A stretch of 64,000 nucleotides of DNA from Ascaphus truei. Taxonomy: Eukaryota > Chordata > Amphibia > Anura > Ascaphidae. Shown here piece after piece: positions 1 through 10,711 of the stretch (position 1 is the first letter of the stretch; every line of letters begins with the position of its first letter). The DNA is taken from assembly GCA_036426205.1 (NCBI GenBank), contig CM071568.1, forward strand, positions 43,660,841-43,724,840, read 5' to 3'. The translations under genes were made by a program, and so were the position numbers. Below the pieces are notes generated by a model. That model had not been told where the DNA came from, ran no database searches, and saw only the letters and a program-made list of their open reading frames with translations.

Positions 1-1619
1 CCACATGGTTTGGCATGTTCAGAAGTACAGGAATGACATGTTAAATGGAAAAACAAACATATTGCCGCACGGTTTGGCAGTGATGGCTTCAGAGCTATGA
101 GCATAGGCTCCTTTGTCTCATGTGAATATCACCCAGGGAGACACAGAAAAGGAGGCTGGTGTCTTGACAGGGGAAAAAAACATGCATGTTTTGTGGTTGA
201 GCACAGAGGAGTCAGTATTCCCGGAAAATATCGTTCTCCTTAGAATCGTGGAGCGAGTATATGCTATCTTCCCAGTGACTTAAACATGCTGAAGATTTAC
301 GTGGAGTTCCAGTTTATTACTAGAACCTGTATCTGTGTTGCATCAAAAGGGGTTTAAAAAAAATAAAGCTGCCAAATAAATAATAGCATTTATTGGATCA
401 CTTTACTCATGTAAAGTTCTGTATTCCATCAACATACTTCTTGTAGTGAAAAAAGCAGCAATAACTAGATGTATATTTATTTCATTAGTATAGCTTCCTG
501 TTTTCTCAAAATATTTTAAAGGCTTAATGTCATCCATACATAGCCCCACTCTTTTAACAATCCTTTGTTTATCTTTCATTCCTAATTTCTTCCCCATCGT
601 TCCCTATTGTTCTTTATCCAACTCATCCTACTTCTTTTCTTCTTTCTTTTGCCTTTCTTGGTCATTTTGGACCTTTCCCCCTTCATTCTCGTTCCTCTAT
701 ATTTCATATTTCCTTTGCCTACCCACCCACAAATGTCTCTCTCTATTTCTAACTTCCCACGTTAGTGTTTCCATTTGTTAAAAAAAAAGACAATTACAGT
801 GATGAGAATGTTTGTGAACCCCGATAATAATGACAGAAATTCCATAGTTTTTTTTGTGTAGTATCACATTAAGACTTTGTACATAGATTTAGTTTGAATA
901 ACAGAACTATCTTTCTTTGTATTTAAACATATAATCTGGTCATAAGGTCTTAAGACATTGCATTAAAGCCAACACAAGCTCCATCTTAGCTTTAGAACAT
1001 TTACATACTTCTAGGCCTCCAATCGGGAGGCGGATACCTTCAAAGTCTTTCATCGCTTTATTACTTGAAAGGGGAGAAAAGAACAGAAGAAGAGAGAGGG
1101 AGAGGAAAGGGTAAGAAGAGAGGGCGGGAAGGAAAGGGAGACAAGGGAAGGGGCTCAGTTTTTTCATGATACTGTAACATTCTAGAATCAAAAGAAAGGT
1201 AGATATAGGAAGTGGTAAGGGGTGCTCTAATGCAGGACCAATGATAATGAGATAAAATCCAGTATATAGTGGAATAGTCAGTGAAAAGCTAATATAACCA
1301 TATAGGATAATGATTGTGAGTTCGTGTTCATGAAGATATTCAAAATGACAGTTATTCCCTGAAGTCAGGCATTAGTGATTTAATCACAAACCCCCTATCT
1401 CATTGGGAGTGTCCCACTTCAATAAAGAACAATAAGTTCACACAGTCTCTCAATGAACAATTTCTTAATAGTCACCCACTTCCTAGTGCTGGAGAGAAAA
1501 TGCGTGCAGCTGCTGTAGCAGAATCCAGAAGATAAAGATGAAAGATGCAAAAAATGAGGGGAGTAGGGTCCAAATGATACAAAAAGAGGATTTATTGGCA
1601 AGACATATGCATAGAGGTA
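1..1619. other. No gene recognised; AT-rich DNA
   Basis: I see no coding or known repeat signature here. A pyrimidine-rich stretch lies near 590-770 and a purine-rich stretch near 1070-1155. The open frames across them are low-complexity and are not credible genes. Confidence 0.5.
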
Positions 1620-1698
1620 AACCTCCTACGCGTTTCCTACCAAAGTAATTTTTCAAGTGGTCCCTGAAAAAGTACTTTGGTACAAAACGCATTGGAGG
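1620..1698. repeat. Inverted pair of hammerhead-like modules
   Basis: Two copies of the same module face each other and form a near-palindrome. The plus copy has CTGAAAAAG, a TAC/GTA hairpin, then CAAAACGCATTGG. The minus copy has TTGAAAAATTAC, TTTG, GTAG, then GAAACGCGTAGG. The order (CTGA-like half, short hairpin, GAAAC, GCGTNGG) matches the small hammerhead plan, but the essential second G of CTGANGA is A in both copies, so neither should be active. It is probably a remnant of a Penelope-like or retrozyme-like repeat. Confidence 0.45.
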
Positions 1699-1741
1699 TT
1701 GTGGCAAAGTAAGTGAAACCCTGGTTTTATCAGCTAAATTA

Positions 1742-2007
1742 AAGGGGATAATTACAATTGGGTGTTTACATAATAAGGTAGATCTTCAGGTATGAGTTTG
1801 GGAGGCCCCACGCTATATAAAAATGAGAAACTTTGGGAGTTTGGTCTTCACCATACAGGTGTTTGGAAACACGTCATGCCAGGGTCAAAAGAAATCTCTA
1901 AGGACCTCAGAAAAGCAGTTATTGATGCTCATCAGGCTAGAAAGGGTTACAAAACTATTTCTAAGGATTTGGGGCTCCACCAATCCACTGTCAGACAGAT
2001 AGTCTAC
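1742..2007 (+). pseudogene. Tc1-like transposase, N-terminal fragment
   Basis: A Tc1/mariner leader is followed by the start of a transposase (ATG at 1876). The N-terminus reads MPGSKEISKDLRKAVIDAHQ and continues through GYKTISKDLGLHQSTVRQIVY, the first DNA-binding helix-turn-helix of Tc1-like transposases. Only about 44 residues are recognisable before homology stops at about 2007. The next sequence is transposase in the opposite orientation. The protein would normally be about 340 residues, so this is a non-functional remnant. Confidence 0.85.
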
Positions 2008-2265
2008 AGTCATCCTCTAGAATATTCTGATACAATGCAGAATTCATGGTTGTGTCAATGATGGCAAGCCGTCCAGGTCAGAGGCAGCAAAGCAGCCCCA
2101 AACGATCACACTCCCACCACCATGCTTTATGGTTGGAATGAGTTTCTTTTGATGGAACGAAGTGTTTGATTTTCGCCAAATAAAACGTTTCTCCTTGAGG
2201 CCAACAATGTCTACCTTTGACTCGTCTGTCCAGAGAATATTGTTTCAGAAGTCTTGTGGATCATC
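2008..2265 (-). pseudogene. Tc1-like transposase, catalytic fragment, inverted
   Basis: Read on the minus strand, this encodes the start of the Tc1 DDE catalytic domain: DDPQDF, a stop codon, NNILWTDESKVDIVG, then HGGGSVIVWGCFAASDLDG. WTDESK holds the first catalytic Asp. The second Asp and the final Glu regions are missing. An in-frame TGA splits the fragment. It abuts the plus-strand N-terminal piece, so the locus is an inversion or two copies joined head to head. Confidence 0.85.
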
Positions 2266-2465
2266 TACAGTTGTGTGAAAAAGAAAGTACACCCTCTTTG
2301 AATGCTATGGTTTTACATATCAAGACATAATAACAATCATCTGTTCCTTAGCAGATCTTAAAATTAGGTAAATACAACCTCAGATGAACAACAACACATG
2401 ACACATGACGTGTCATGATTTATTTAACAAAAATAAAGCCAAAGGGGTTGAAAACTTTTTTTGCA
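2266..2465. mobile_element. Tc1-like terminal region
   Basis: The sequence begins CAGTTGTGTGAAAAAGAAAG and continues into a stretch I recognise as the terminal inverted-repeat region of a vertebrate Tc1-like family. It directly borders the inverted catalytic fragment. I did not see a matching intact terminus on the left, so element boundaries are uncertain. Confidence 0.6.
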
Positions 2466-2756
2466 ATCAATTTCAAATTATGTTTGATTCCCGACGTGAA
2501 TTGTTAAAATAATTAGCTCACAGTTTATTTCCATCCATATTTATTCTCAACAATTTTAACATTATTAACTTTGTAGTCTTTTTTTTTTTTTTTAGCATGG
2601 ATGAGTGTATTTTTCTGCTACAGTCATTGTAAATGTCCCTACCAATATTATGATAGGTTGTATTTTTGAAATGGCAAACGGCTAAAGAATTTCCCAGCAA
2701 TATGTATGAAGAAAAGGCATAAAGCAAAGCAATTAAAAGTGTCAGGAAAGAGAACA

Positions 2757-2764
<8 letters not shown>

Positions 2765-2840
<76 letters not shown>
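2765..2840. repeat. (AC)n microsatellite
   Basis: About 38 uninterrupted AC dinucleotides. The His-Thr and Cys-Val frames across it are artefacts. Confidence 0.98.
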
Positions 2841-2842
<2 letters not shown>

Positions 2843-3147
2843 ATTGTATGGTGTTTCTGCCATTTTTTCTATCAGCTGTGGGTTTTTTATGTTTTCTGAA
2901 ATGTGAAATTGTTCACAATCTTCTTTCAATAAAATAAAACACCCAAACCTGTATGAAGAAAGGGCGTAGAAGCGTCTACTTATAATAAAATTATACATTC
3001 TGTGCTACGCCCACCAGTTCATATTTATTCATTTCTGTTAATGCCATTATGTGCCGGGAAAGCCAAGAAAAGGAAAGGAATATATCGAATCATAGCGGTG
3101 TGTTCCTGTTATAGGGACCCTTGACAATTGCTTTTGGCTGTTAAGAT

Positions 3148-3896
3148 TGTAACTGTGTGTCGTCCCCCCCCCCCCCATCGCAGATAGGGGCCAATACAGG
3201 GTGTATGGGGCATACACCTGCTGGCAACAGGAGGGCTGAGTCATCCGCGATGACTTTGGGACACAGGAACAGGCTTCTGGGGTTCATACCCCACATTATA
3301 CTTAGCAGTGCAGCGCATCCATCTGCCGTAGGCTCCAGGGAAATGGAGATAATCTCCCACGGTAGAACTGTTTACCTCTCCCCCCAGTTAGATCACACAT
3401 CAGGCCGGAGGTATATTGCCAAGAGGAACGGTTTATTACTACACTTCTGCAGTAACAGTTACACAGCAGTCTTCTGGCGGATACAGTCAGTCAGATATCC
3501 CTGAAGATGGTCCCTGGACCGGCACTACAGGCCAAGGGCACCCGCAACCGTCCTAGCTCTTCCCCACCTCCCTAGCGTAGGCAGAGGCATGGTTCACACT
3601 CACTCTCCCCAGCAGGGAAGAGCACATGGGTAGGCCCGATCTCAGGCTCCCAATGTGTGACCTGCCTTCCCCACGGGGAAGGAACAACCTCTAAATTTTG
3701 GGGCGGTCCTGCCCTTAAGTACAGCAAGAAGGCGGGCACCCCATTGTCCCAGTTAAAACAGGATGTACCACCCCCTGCTGTCACTCAAGTGCAGTACCAA
3801 AGGTGAAGGGGAAAACCCCATACCAATTACTGGCAAGCTGATAGTACCAATGCCAGCTCATTGGGTAGAATAGTAGCCAGGGGGTACCCCGCTACA
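3148..3896 (-). mobile_element. Solo LTR, 4-bp TSD (GGAGGCGCTG family)
   Basis: The 749-bp unit begins TGTAAC and ends GCTACA, with AGAT duplicated on both sides (3144-3147 and 3897-3900). Read on the minus strand it starts TGTAGCGGGGTACCCC, similar to the start of the LTR at 60661. It carries AATAAA near 3434-3429 and a variant of the family motif at 3310-3320. It shares extended similarity with 59716-60440, including the stretch ending in CCCCACAT. No internal region remains, so this is a recombination-derived solo LTR of a Ty3/gypsy-like element. Confidence 0.85.
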
Positions 3897-3900
3897 AGAT

Positions 3901-4529
3901 TTAGTCAGGTATAATAATACGGGAGAGGGGAAAGGGATGAAGTGATCTCGCATCGGCCTTGGAATAGTAATTTTATATACAGTACGGTGCAATAGGGACA
4001 AAGGTACAACATTAAGCAAAGAAGAGGACGGAATCCCATTGAATGCATTGAAAGCGATTCTGCCCTCTTCCTTGCTTAAGATTATGCAGGTGGAAGTCAT
4101 TTTTGAAACAGCAGCATGTTAAATATAGGTTTATTCCCCTGTCTAATGTAAAGAAAATAAAAATGACTATTGTGGTGTTTTTGGAAATAATCGTTCTGCA
4201 TGTTATACTGTAGGTCATATGACCCACAGCTCCATTTAACATACTGTTCATCTTGTGTCAATGTATAAAAGCACTTTAATCCACATTTTTCATCAGCCTA
4301 ATTTGGGAAGAGCTAGACAGTTGTTAAATGCCGCACATATTATTATGGATGTTTTAAAGTCTACATCCCCGTGCGTCATGTTCTCTCAGTTTAATCTGCA
4401 TTAAAAACCCTTCCTCGTTTTAATAGACATTACTTTCCCTGCATAATTTGTGTCAAATGAATTAATAAGTAGAGAAAGTTGCACTGAATTAAAGCACACT
4501 TTTCGTTGCATTGACACATTAAAGTGCAA
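3901..4529. other. No gene recognised
   Basis: Ordinary AT-rich sequence; no motif, inverted repeat or coding signature found. Confidence 0.4.
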
Positions 4530-5105
4530 CTTCTATCCTACAATAGAAGGGGGGAGAAGGGGAGAGTGAATTGAGTGGGTGGTGGTGGAGGTTTTGAAGG
4601 AGGAGGAGAGTGTGTGGGAATTGAGTGTGAGAAGGGGGAATTGAGTGTGAGGAGGGATTGATTGTGAGTGGGGAGTGGGATTTGAGAGAGGGAGTTGGAA
4701 TTTGAGAGAGGAGGAGGGGGGAGAGTGAGTGAGTGAGCGAGAGAGAGGGGGAGATGTGGAGGAGTGAGGGGGAATAGTGATAGAGAGGGGAGAGTGAGGA
4801 GGCGGAAGTGGGAGTAAGCAAAGGAGGGAGAGTGAAGGGGGGAGTGAGGAAGAGAGGGGGGAGACGGGGAGTAAGAGAGTGAGGGTAGAGAGGTGGGAAC
4901 ATAAGAGAGGAAAGGGGAGAGATGAGCAGGAGGAAGCGTCAGAGGGGGAGTCAGTGGGTAAGGAGAAATACATGGGAGGAGGGAGAGGATGAGAGGGGGA
5001 GTGTGAGAAGGGGGAGTGTGAGAATGGGGAGAGAAATAGAGGAGGGGTGAGAGATCAAGGAGATGTGTGAGAAGTGGAGACTGTAAGAGAACGAGGGGAT
5101 GTGAC
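4530..5105. repeat. Purine-rich (G/A) low-complexity tract
   Basis: About 570 bp of almost pure G and A on the plus strand, with loosely repeated GAGAGGGGGAG and GTGAGAAGGGGGA words. It is open in several minus-strand frames only because CT-rich sequence lacks stops (Ser/Pro/Leu strings). Such tracts can form triplex DNA. Confidence 0.9.
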
Positions 5106-5169
5106 TTTGAAGGCCGCAAACACGGGGGCTCTGGTGAAAACTCTAGTTCTGGGCCCCAGAAAAGCTGTG

Positions 5170-5290
5170 AGCAGCCCTGCAGGGAGATATAGGGATTTGC
5201 CCAAGGTCACAGGCAGAGCTTAAGTTGTGATTTAAACCAGGGTCCTCTGCTTTAAAGACAGGTACATTACCCCTGAGCTACTCCTTTAAT
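5170..5290 (+). repeat. MIR/L2-like ancient repeat remnant
   Basis: The stretch TTTGCCCAAGGTCACAGGCA, then AGAGCTTAAG and AAACCAGGGTCCTCTGC, resembles the core/3' part of MIR-type SINEs and L2 (GCCCAAGGTCACACAGC...). It is about 110 bp and diverged. It could alternatively be the 3' tail of an L2-like LINE; the two share this segment. Confidence 0.45.
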
Positions 5291-6109
5291 TAAAAGAAAG
5301 TAGAAAAAAGGTGCACATATATTCAGCTATCCATTTCTGGAATTGAATCAGACTAAACTCCTTTGTATTCATTGCATTTAAATGCCCTTGTCTTGATAGT
5401 TCTGCAGCAAAATAATTGCCCTGATGACAAACATCTGTATATTGATCTCATGTGGGGAGATTACAGTTCATATAAAGTGTACATCAATAAAAAAGGAAGA
5501 ATCTTAAATGTTTATGATTAGAGATACACATTTCAAATACTACAATTATATTATAGTTATGAAGTGTGTGAAATATTGAATTATTTTGAAGAGTAAGAAT
5601 TGTAGGCACTATCTCAGGCTATTTTGGGCTTCATTATTAGACTGCAATTAGGGGTTAAAATCAAGGACAGAACATAGAACATAGACAGAGCCCAATGCTA
5701 CTTCCAATGACACAGATACACAGTAAAGTACATATATATATATATAGAAGAATCAAAGAGGCGAGAGCGCACACCCCATAGCATAATAGAGTACATTTAA
5801 TTGTAAAAGGAAGGGAGGGGAGGGGTGGGGGGGAAGAAATACACTCACAAGATATAAAACAATTGAAGCAATTTGTGATAATATCACCACCATCCTGTTT
5901 TTCTGCAACAGAAGTCCACAGATCGAGGCTCCACCAGTGCTGTGGAACTGCTACCAGGAAACCGGAGATGTCACAACTGGAAAGGTTGATCTGTTAGGGT
6001 CCCAGAGATTGCCTCCAACACTTCAATGGCCACAATACTGACTCGCGCTCAAGGCGGCCTCCTTGTGCACATGCGTGGAGTCGTGATGACGTGATGACGC
6101 GTAGACGTT
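5291..6109. other. No gene recognised
   Basis: A short TA run lies near 5725-5745 and a G-rich patch near 5812-5835. The part from about 5745 leads into the hammerhead-like module at 6110 and may belong to the same Penelope-like repeat, but I cannot place its edge. Confidence 0.35.
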
Positions 6110-6153
6110 CCCTGACGCGTTTCGTCACCAAACGGCGACTTTCTCAAGGGGCT
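6110..6153 (-). repeat. Hammerhead-like module
   Basis: On the minus strand: CCCCTTGAGAAAG, hairpin TCGCC/GGTGA, CGAAACGCGTCAGGG. The GAAA half is intact, GTC gives a standard cleavage triplet, and flanking CCCT/AGGG can pair as stem I. The CTGANGA half is altered to TTGAGAA, losing the essential G, so cleavage is unlikely. Confidence 0.5.
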
Positions 6154-7087
6154 TCCAAATGGTTAAGGATCATTCATTTTCCACACACGCATGTCCATCC
6201 CAATTGGCATCTCATCACCCTGAAGCTGGTCTCAGATGCTGTGATATTGTGACTGTTCTCTAGAACTATCTTGACTGTTGCTGCACAGCGCTTATCATTA
6301 GCCTCGCTGATTCCGTCCACCAGACACTTTGCCGACCTACAGTTCAAAGGAAAAGAGAACAATTTGTTAGGCCCCAAAATAATTCAAAACAAATACATGA
6401 AATATACAATCTACCCCCGCCCGCTGCAAGAAGCACATCTGGTCCAGCACCCAGGATTGTACAGCTCCCAGACATCTTGCTCAACAACCTGCCCCAGAGC
6501 GTCCAGGAGAAATACAAGATCAGATGTGGTGGTCAACCTCAGAAATATGCCTAGTTCATCTTTAAACACCACGTCCGTTTTGAGATGTACAGCTAGTGGA
6601 GCCAAATTTCCGTTATGAAGGCAATAACTAGGCAATAACTACAAGAAGGGTCTGCCTGCAACAATTATGGATGAAGTGAAGTGCTATTTTAATGTTACCA
6701 GTCTTCTTGTGAGAACCGTGAGAGACAGCATCAATGGCCGTTTGAGGCATAAAAGGGCTCTTCCCTGGAGGTCATTGATATACTGTACAGTATACAGTAT
6801 GTACAGTATACTATATAAATCTAGAAAATAAAAGTTGTTTTTACTATTTAGATACAATAACAGCAGTACTATACTACTGTACAGCAGATATCAAGCAACT
6901 CCATGAGGATCTTATTGTTCAGTAATTTAATTCTGAACAAGGTTACATAATGACACGCATGCGCAGAAATGTGATGACATGCATTTCAACAATGTTTCAT
7001 TTTGACATACACGCATGCGCGGAATACACATTTTACATTCAGAAGAAGAGGCGACCTTGTATTTTATATTATTAATTTTAACTGTAT
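6154..7087. other. No gene recognised
   Basis: Contains a short cluster of TACTGTACAGTAT words near 6780-6815 and two ACACGCATGCGC boxes near 6955 and 7010. No supported gene. Confidence 0.4.
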
Positions 7088-7089
7088 TA

Positions 7090-7421
7090 CAGGCATACCC
7101 CGCATTAGCGTACGCAATGGGACCGAAGCATGTATGTAAAGTGAAAATGTACTTAAAGTGAAGCACTACCTTTTCCCCACTTATCGATGTATATTCTGTA
7201 CTGCAATCGTCATATACGTGCATAACTGATGTAAATAACGCATGTGTAACAGGCTCTATAGTCTCCCCGCTTGCGCACAGCTTCGGTACAGGTAGGGAGC
7301 CGGTATTGCTGTTCAGGACGTGCTGACAGGCGCATGTGTGAGATGCAGTTTGCCTATTGGGCGATATGTACTTACTCGCGAGTGTACTTAAAGTGAGTGT
7401 CCTTAAACCGGGGTATGCCTG
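7090..7421. mobile_element. Tigger-like MITE, copy 1
   Basis: The 332-bp element starts CAGGCATACCCCGC and ends with its inverse (GGGGTATGCCTG), flanked by TA on each side. The terminus resembles pogo/Tigger termini (CAGGCATACC...), and the TA target fits that superfamily. A second copy, nearly the same length, is at 45430-45760. There is no transposase, so it is non-autonomous. Confidence 0.85.
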
Positions 7422-7869
7422 TATACTGTAAAAAAAAAACATTTAATTCGTTACAAATACTTTTTGTTGTGTGTGTTCATATTTTTAATCTTCAAATTAC
7501 AATTACACACACTTGAAGTACTATACGGGAATATAAGACAGGTTGCATTGCAATTAGATTTTTAAGACAACTCACGATCGCCCACTTGAGTTTCTCGATG
7601 GTATTGCAGACAACGCTAAAATTCAATTTTCTGCACTCTATCAAAACACTAGTAAACTTGCGTCTTAACGCGTGAAAATGTCAAGAAATCACGCACCAAG
7701 ACCGGGTGTACCAAGAAATTCAACCTGCGAAATGATTGGATAACGGCCGCTACATCTGTAAGTTGTTTTTCTACAGAACCAATATCTCACAGAGAGAGAT
7801 GCACAAAGAGCTGCATCGCCCTGAACAGCTCTCACAGGCAATCGCGCAGTTTTTTTAATAAAATTTTAA

Positions 7870-7985
7870 TAACAGTGTACTGTAGCAGAGGGTCTCTGGA
7901 GCTGAACTGCATTCATTTCAGGTCTGGGGTGCGCTATCTCCTATGCATTTAAATGTCCCGGTCAAGTGACGGGGGAGATTTAAAC
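7870..7985. repeat. Fragment of palindromic module seen at 51494
   Basis: CAGAGGGTCTCTGGAGCTGA, then ATTTCAGGTC, and further on CGGTCAAGTGACGGGGGAG parallel one arm and the loop of the palindrome at 51494-51753, in the same order. The second arm is absent. The surrounding 7424-8112 holds nothing else I recognise. Confidence 0.55.
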
Positions 7986-8112
7986 ATGGCTGCTTAGATA
8001 CTGGCAAGAGATCCGAAGAAAAGGCTGATCACAGTAAGGATAGGGCTAGAGGCAAATGGCCAATAAAAAATAATTTATTATTAAATAAACATGAGAGCAG
8101 ACAGATGCAGGG

Positions 8113-8160
8113 TCCTCTGACGCATTTCTAGCCTGACAGGCGCTTTATCGAAGAGTAACC
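8113..8160 (-). repeat. Hammerhead-like module
   Basis: On the minus strand: CTCTTCGATAAAG, hairpin CGCCTG/CAGGC, GAAATGCGTCAGAGG. GAAA and the GTC triplet are present, and CTCT/AGAG flanks can pair as stem I. The first half is degraded (TCGATAA in place of CTGANGA), so it is predicted inactive. Confidence 0.5.
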
Positions 8161-8297
8161 CGGCTTGTGAGTAAAACTCCTTAAGTAGCAGACAACCCCC
8201 TGAACCAGGTGTGCTCACATCACAATCAACCATAGTATAGATGGAAAAAAACAGGTAATGGACCATGAAAGCACAGATGGAATAGGGGGTCTATCAC

Positions 8298-9111
8298 TGT
8301 CAGGGAGTGCTCACCACAAACGAGACGGGACCGCGGTGCTGAGGTGGGATAGGATATAACGCCACCCACAGCCACGAGGGCACGTCTTGAGAGTAGAGTG
8401 GTCTGGAAGTCCGAATCGGGGCAGGAGAGGTACGGATGGTAGAGGGTGCTGTTTGCCAAGTCCGGGGTTAGAGAGAGGGACGTTGTCGTTTACCGTTTTC
8501 CGGGATCGGGATGCCAGAGGTGCGGAGAGTCGTGTTGCCGTATGCCGAGTTCGGGATGCCAGAGGTGCGGGTAGACGTAGCGGAAGCCGGTTCGGTACAC
8601 GAGGAAGACTGCAAAACAAGACAGGACAAGACAGGACTAGGGAGGCAGAGAGTGATGAGAACAACTGGTTCTATGCTCAGCCAACGAGTCAGTGACACTG
8701 TAAGGTATATATAGGAGAGAGGGTCCAATGGCAGCGCAGCAAGGTGGGGGTGTGTGGAAGGGCCAGGCTACGGCAGGGATAGGTCCAGAATGAGTCCCAG
8801 GGGAGGAGCCATAAAGCCCAGTAGTAAGACTGCATTTGATTGCAGCAATGGTTTGAGGTGCTGTGCCTTTAAGGGGTTGGTGTGGCTCCGTGTGGCCGCG
8901 CCTCCGTGTAGCTGCGCTTGCGGGCGCGTGACCGGGCGTAGCCGTCGGCCCAACAGTAGAAGAGGAGTATTGGCGTGCGCGCGCGCGCGCCCCACGTGGA
9001 GCTGTGAACGGCGTTCCGGAGAGAGGCTGCCTGCGTGCCGTGGGGGGACCCGGCGGAGCTGCAGGTGAGTGAAGAGCACGCCGAGGGCGGCGTGACTCCC
9101 AGATCCTTACA
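8298..9111 (-). mobile_element. Solo LTR, 5-bp TSD ATCAC
   Basis: The 814-bp unit starts TGTCAGGGAGTGC and ends GATCCTTACA; ATCAC is duplicated at 8293-8297 and 9112-9116. A TATA-like GGTATATATAGG (near 8704) with a nearby CCAAT (near 8729) suggests the promoter reads on the minus strand. GC-rich with a GC-dinucleotide run near 8980. No internal region. The 5-bp duplication and TGTCAG terminus set it apart from the 4-bp LTR family. Confidence 0.85.
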
Positions 9112-9116
9112 ATCAC

Positions 9117-10327
9117 ACAAGGAGAAACAAATGTATAATATGAACAAATAACCAAAAAAACATATAAAGCATAAGCAAGCATAAAACAATATATAAATAT
9201 ACAAAAATCAAAATAAAAAAATAATAGGAATTAAAATAAATAAATATAAGAAAACACAAGCAAGAAAAGAAAACATGAATGCATCATTGAGAATCTAAAA
9301 GTAGGATAAAGTAAGTAAAGAAAATGATTCTATTATCGAAAAACAAGTAAACAGCACCCCCTAGTGTTAAAACAAAAATCTTATTGAGAAAGTAATATAT
9401 ATTAAAATATAACATCAAAAAATACTCTAAACCATTTTAAGATGTATATAAAGAACTGATAAATAAATGATAAAGAAAATATAATAAAAATAATATATAG
9501 ATAATATAATGTGAATATCAACACCAAATGGAAAACTTAGATGAAGATGTCAGAAAGTATAATGAAAGAAAAGGTAATAATAATAAGTATTGGATGTAAA
9601 TAAGTATAAGTATATATATATAGATATAATTGCACGTATGCATATTGAACAGCGTACCCACAAATATATGTGGATATATCCGTCTACATACAACGTGCAA
9701 AAAGAATAAAAAATTGAAAATAACAACAATAATTAATAAACATTATACATATCATAAACAAAAAATGTGAAGGAGGTAAAAGAAAGAATATAAATATCAA
9801 CCAGATTTCTTTGAATTAGCTGGATTCTGATTTCTTTGGGTGTAATTCTTCGCGTATCCGCCAGGTGGCAGAAATGAAAATGAATTATAATGTGTACATG
9901 TACAGTACTGTGCTACTGTGTCAATTTACAGGTGTTCAAAAAACAGATAAAAACCAAGTCTACAGTACCACAGTGGTCCATTGTGAATCGACCTTGGTCC
10001 TTGAAGATGCTGAAGACGTTATCAAATTCAGGTGTTCATACTGTAATAAAAACCTCTAAAACACAATGCTGTGGGCTTTTTTCTACATTCTTATCCCTGC
10101 ACAATTGCTGACTGGACTGAACACCATGTGTACACCGTACACGTATAAAAAAAAAACCTGAATGTAGTTATGCATTTTTAATATGTTCTCCAATTAATGC
10201 TGCAACAGATAAGATAGCGACTATCAGAAATATATGAATATTTCATTTCGAACTATGATTTTTACAAATTTTCACCTCACCTTCGTGGGTGGAAGCGTTC
10301 GGTAAGGCAAACCTTAAATAACGATCA
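9117..10327. other. A-rich sequence, no gene recognised
   Basis: Very A/T-rich on the plus strand to about 9850. A similar A-rich stretch follows the hammerhead-like module at 33110, so this may be Penelope-like untranslated sequence; that is inference. Nothing else recognised. Confidence 0.35.
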
Positions 10328-10711
10328 TTGTTTTTTCGCACTGCCCCTCCACCGGGATATAGAAGAGGATATTGGTGTGTGATCACAGATTTTTACAGTA
10401 TGTTTGATCATGGCAACTGCAAAAGGAGAAAGGTTGGGTTTAATCCATATAAGATTCGTCTATCCCAATCCAGCAATGTGCGAGTGCCGGCACCAGCACC
10501 AGCACCGGCTTATAATAATGGTCCGACCGTCAGTGAAAACCTGGTGAACGGCAATCCTTGCTACCTGTCCTCGCCTGATTACCTACAAAAATTCCAGCCT
10601 GATTTCCAACGAGATTACACGTACCAGCATGCTTACGTGTACCAACATGATTACCAGCTTCAGCAGCTGTCAACTACAGGTGTAGCAGGCCAGTTTTCAC
10701 CTTTAATATGA
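10328..10711 (+). CDS. Unidentified ORF, 127 codons
   Basis: I do not recognise this protein. It has a basic patch (KRRKVGFNPYKIRL), a short Ala-Pro run (VPAPAPAPAY) and a Tyr/Gln-rich C-terminal half (DYTYQHAYVYQHDYQLQQL), ending FSPLI. Its composition is not explained by a simple repeat, unlike most open frames here. There is no convincing Kozak start or splice structure and no known domain. It may be a terminal exon, a transposon ORF remnant or chance. Confidence 0.2.
   Translation: MFFRTAPPPGYRRGYWCVITDFYSMFDHGNCKRRKVGFNPYKIRLSQSSNVRVPAPAPAPAYNNGPTVSENLVNGNPCYLSSPDYLQKFQPDFQRDYTYQHAYVYQHDYQLQQLSTTGVAGQFSPLI

Noticed and set aside
4519..5119. Overlapping 127-193-codon minus-strand frames rich in Ser/Pro/Leu
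   Set aside because: They arise from a CT-rich tract without stop codons; no domain and several frames open at once.
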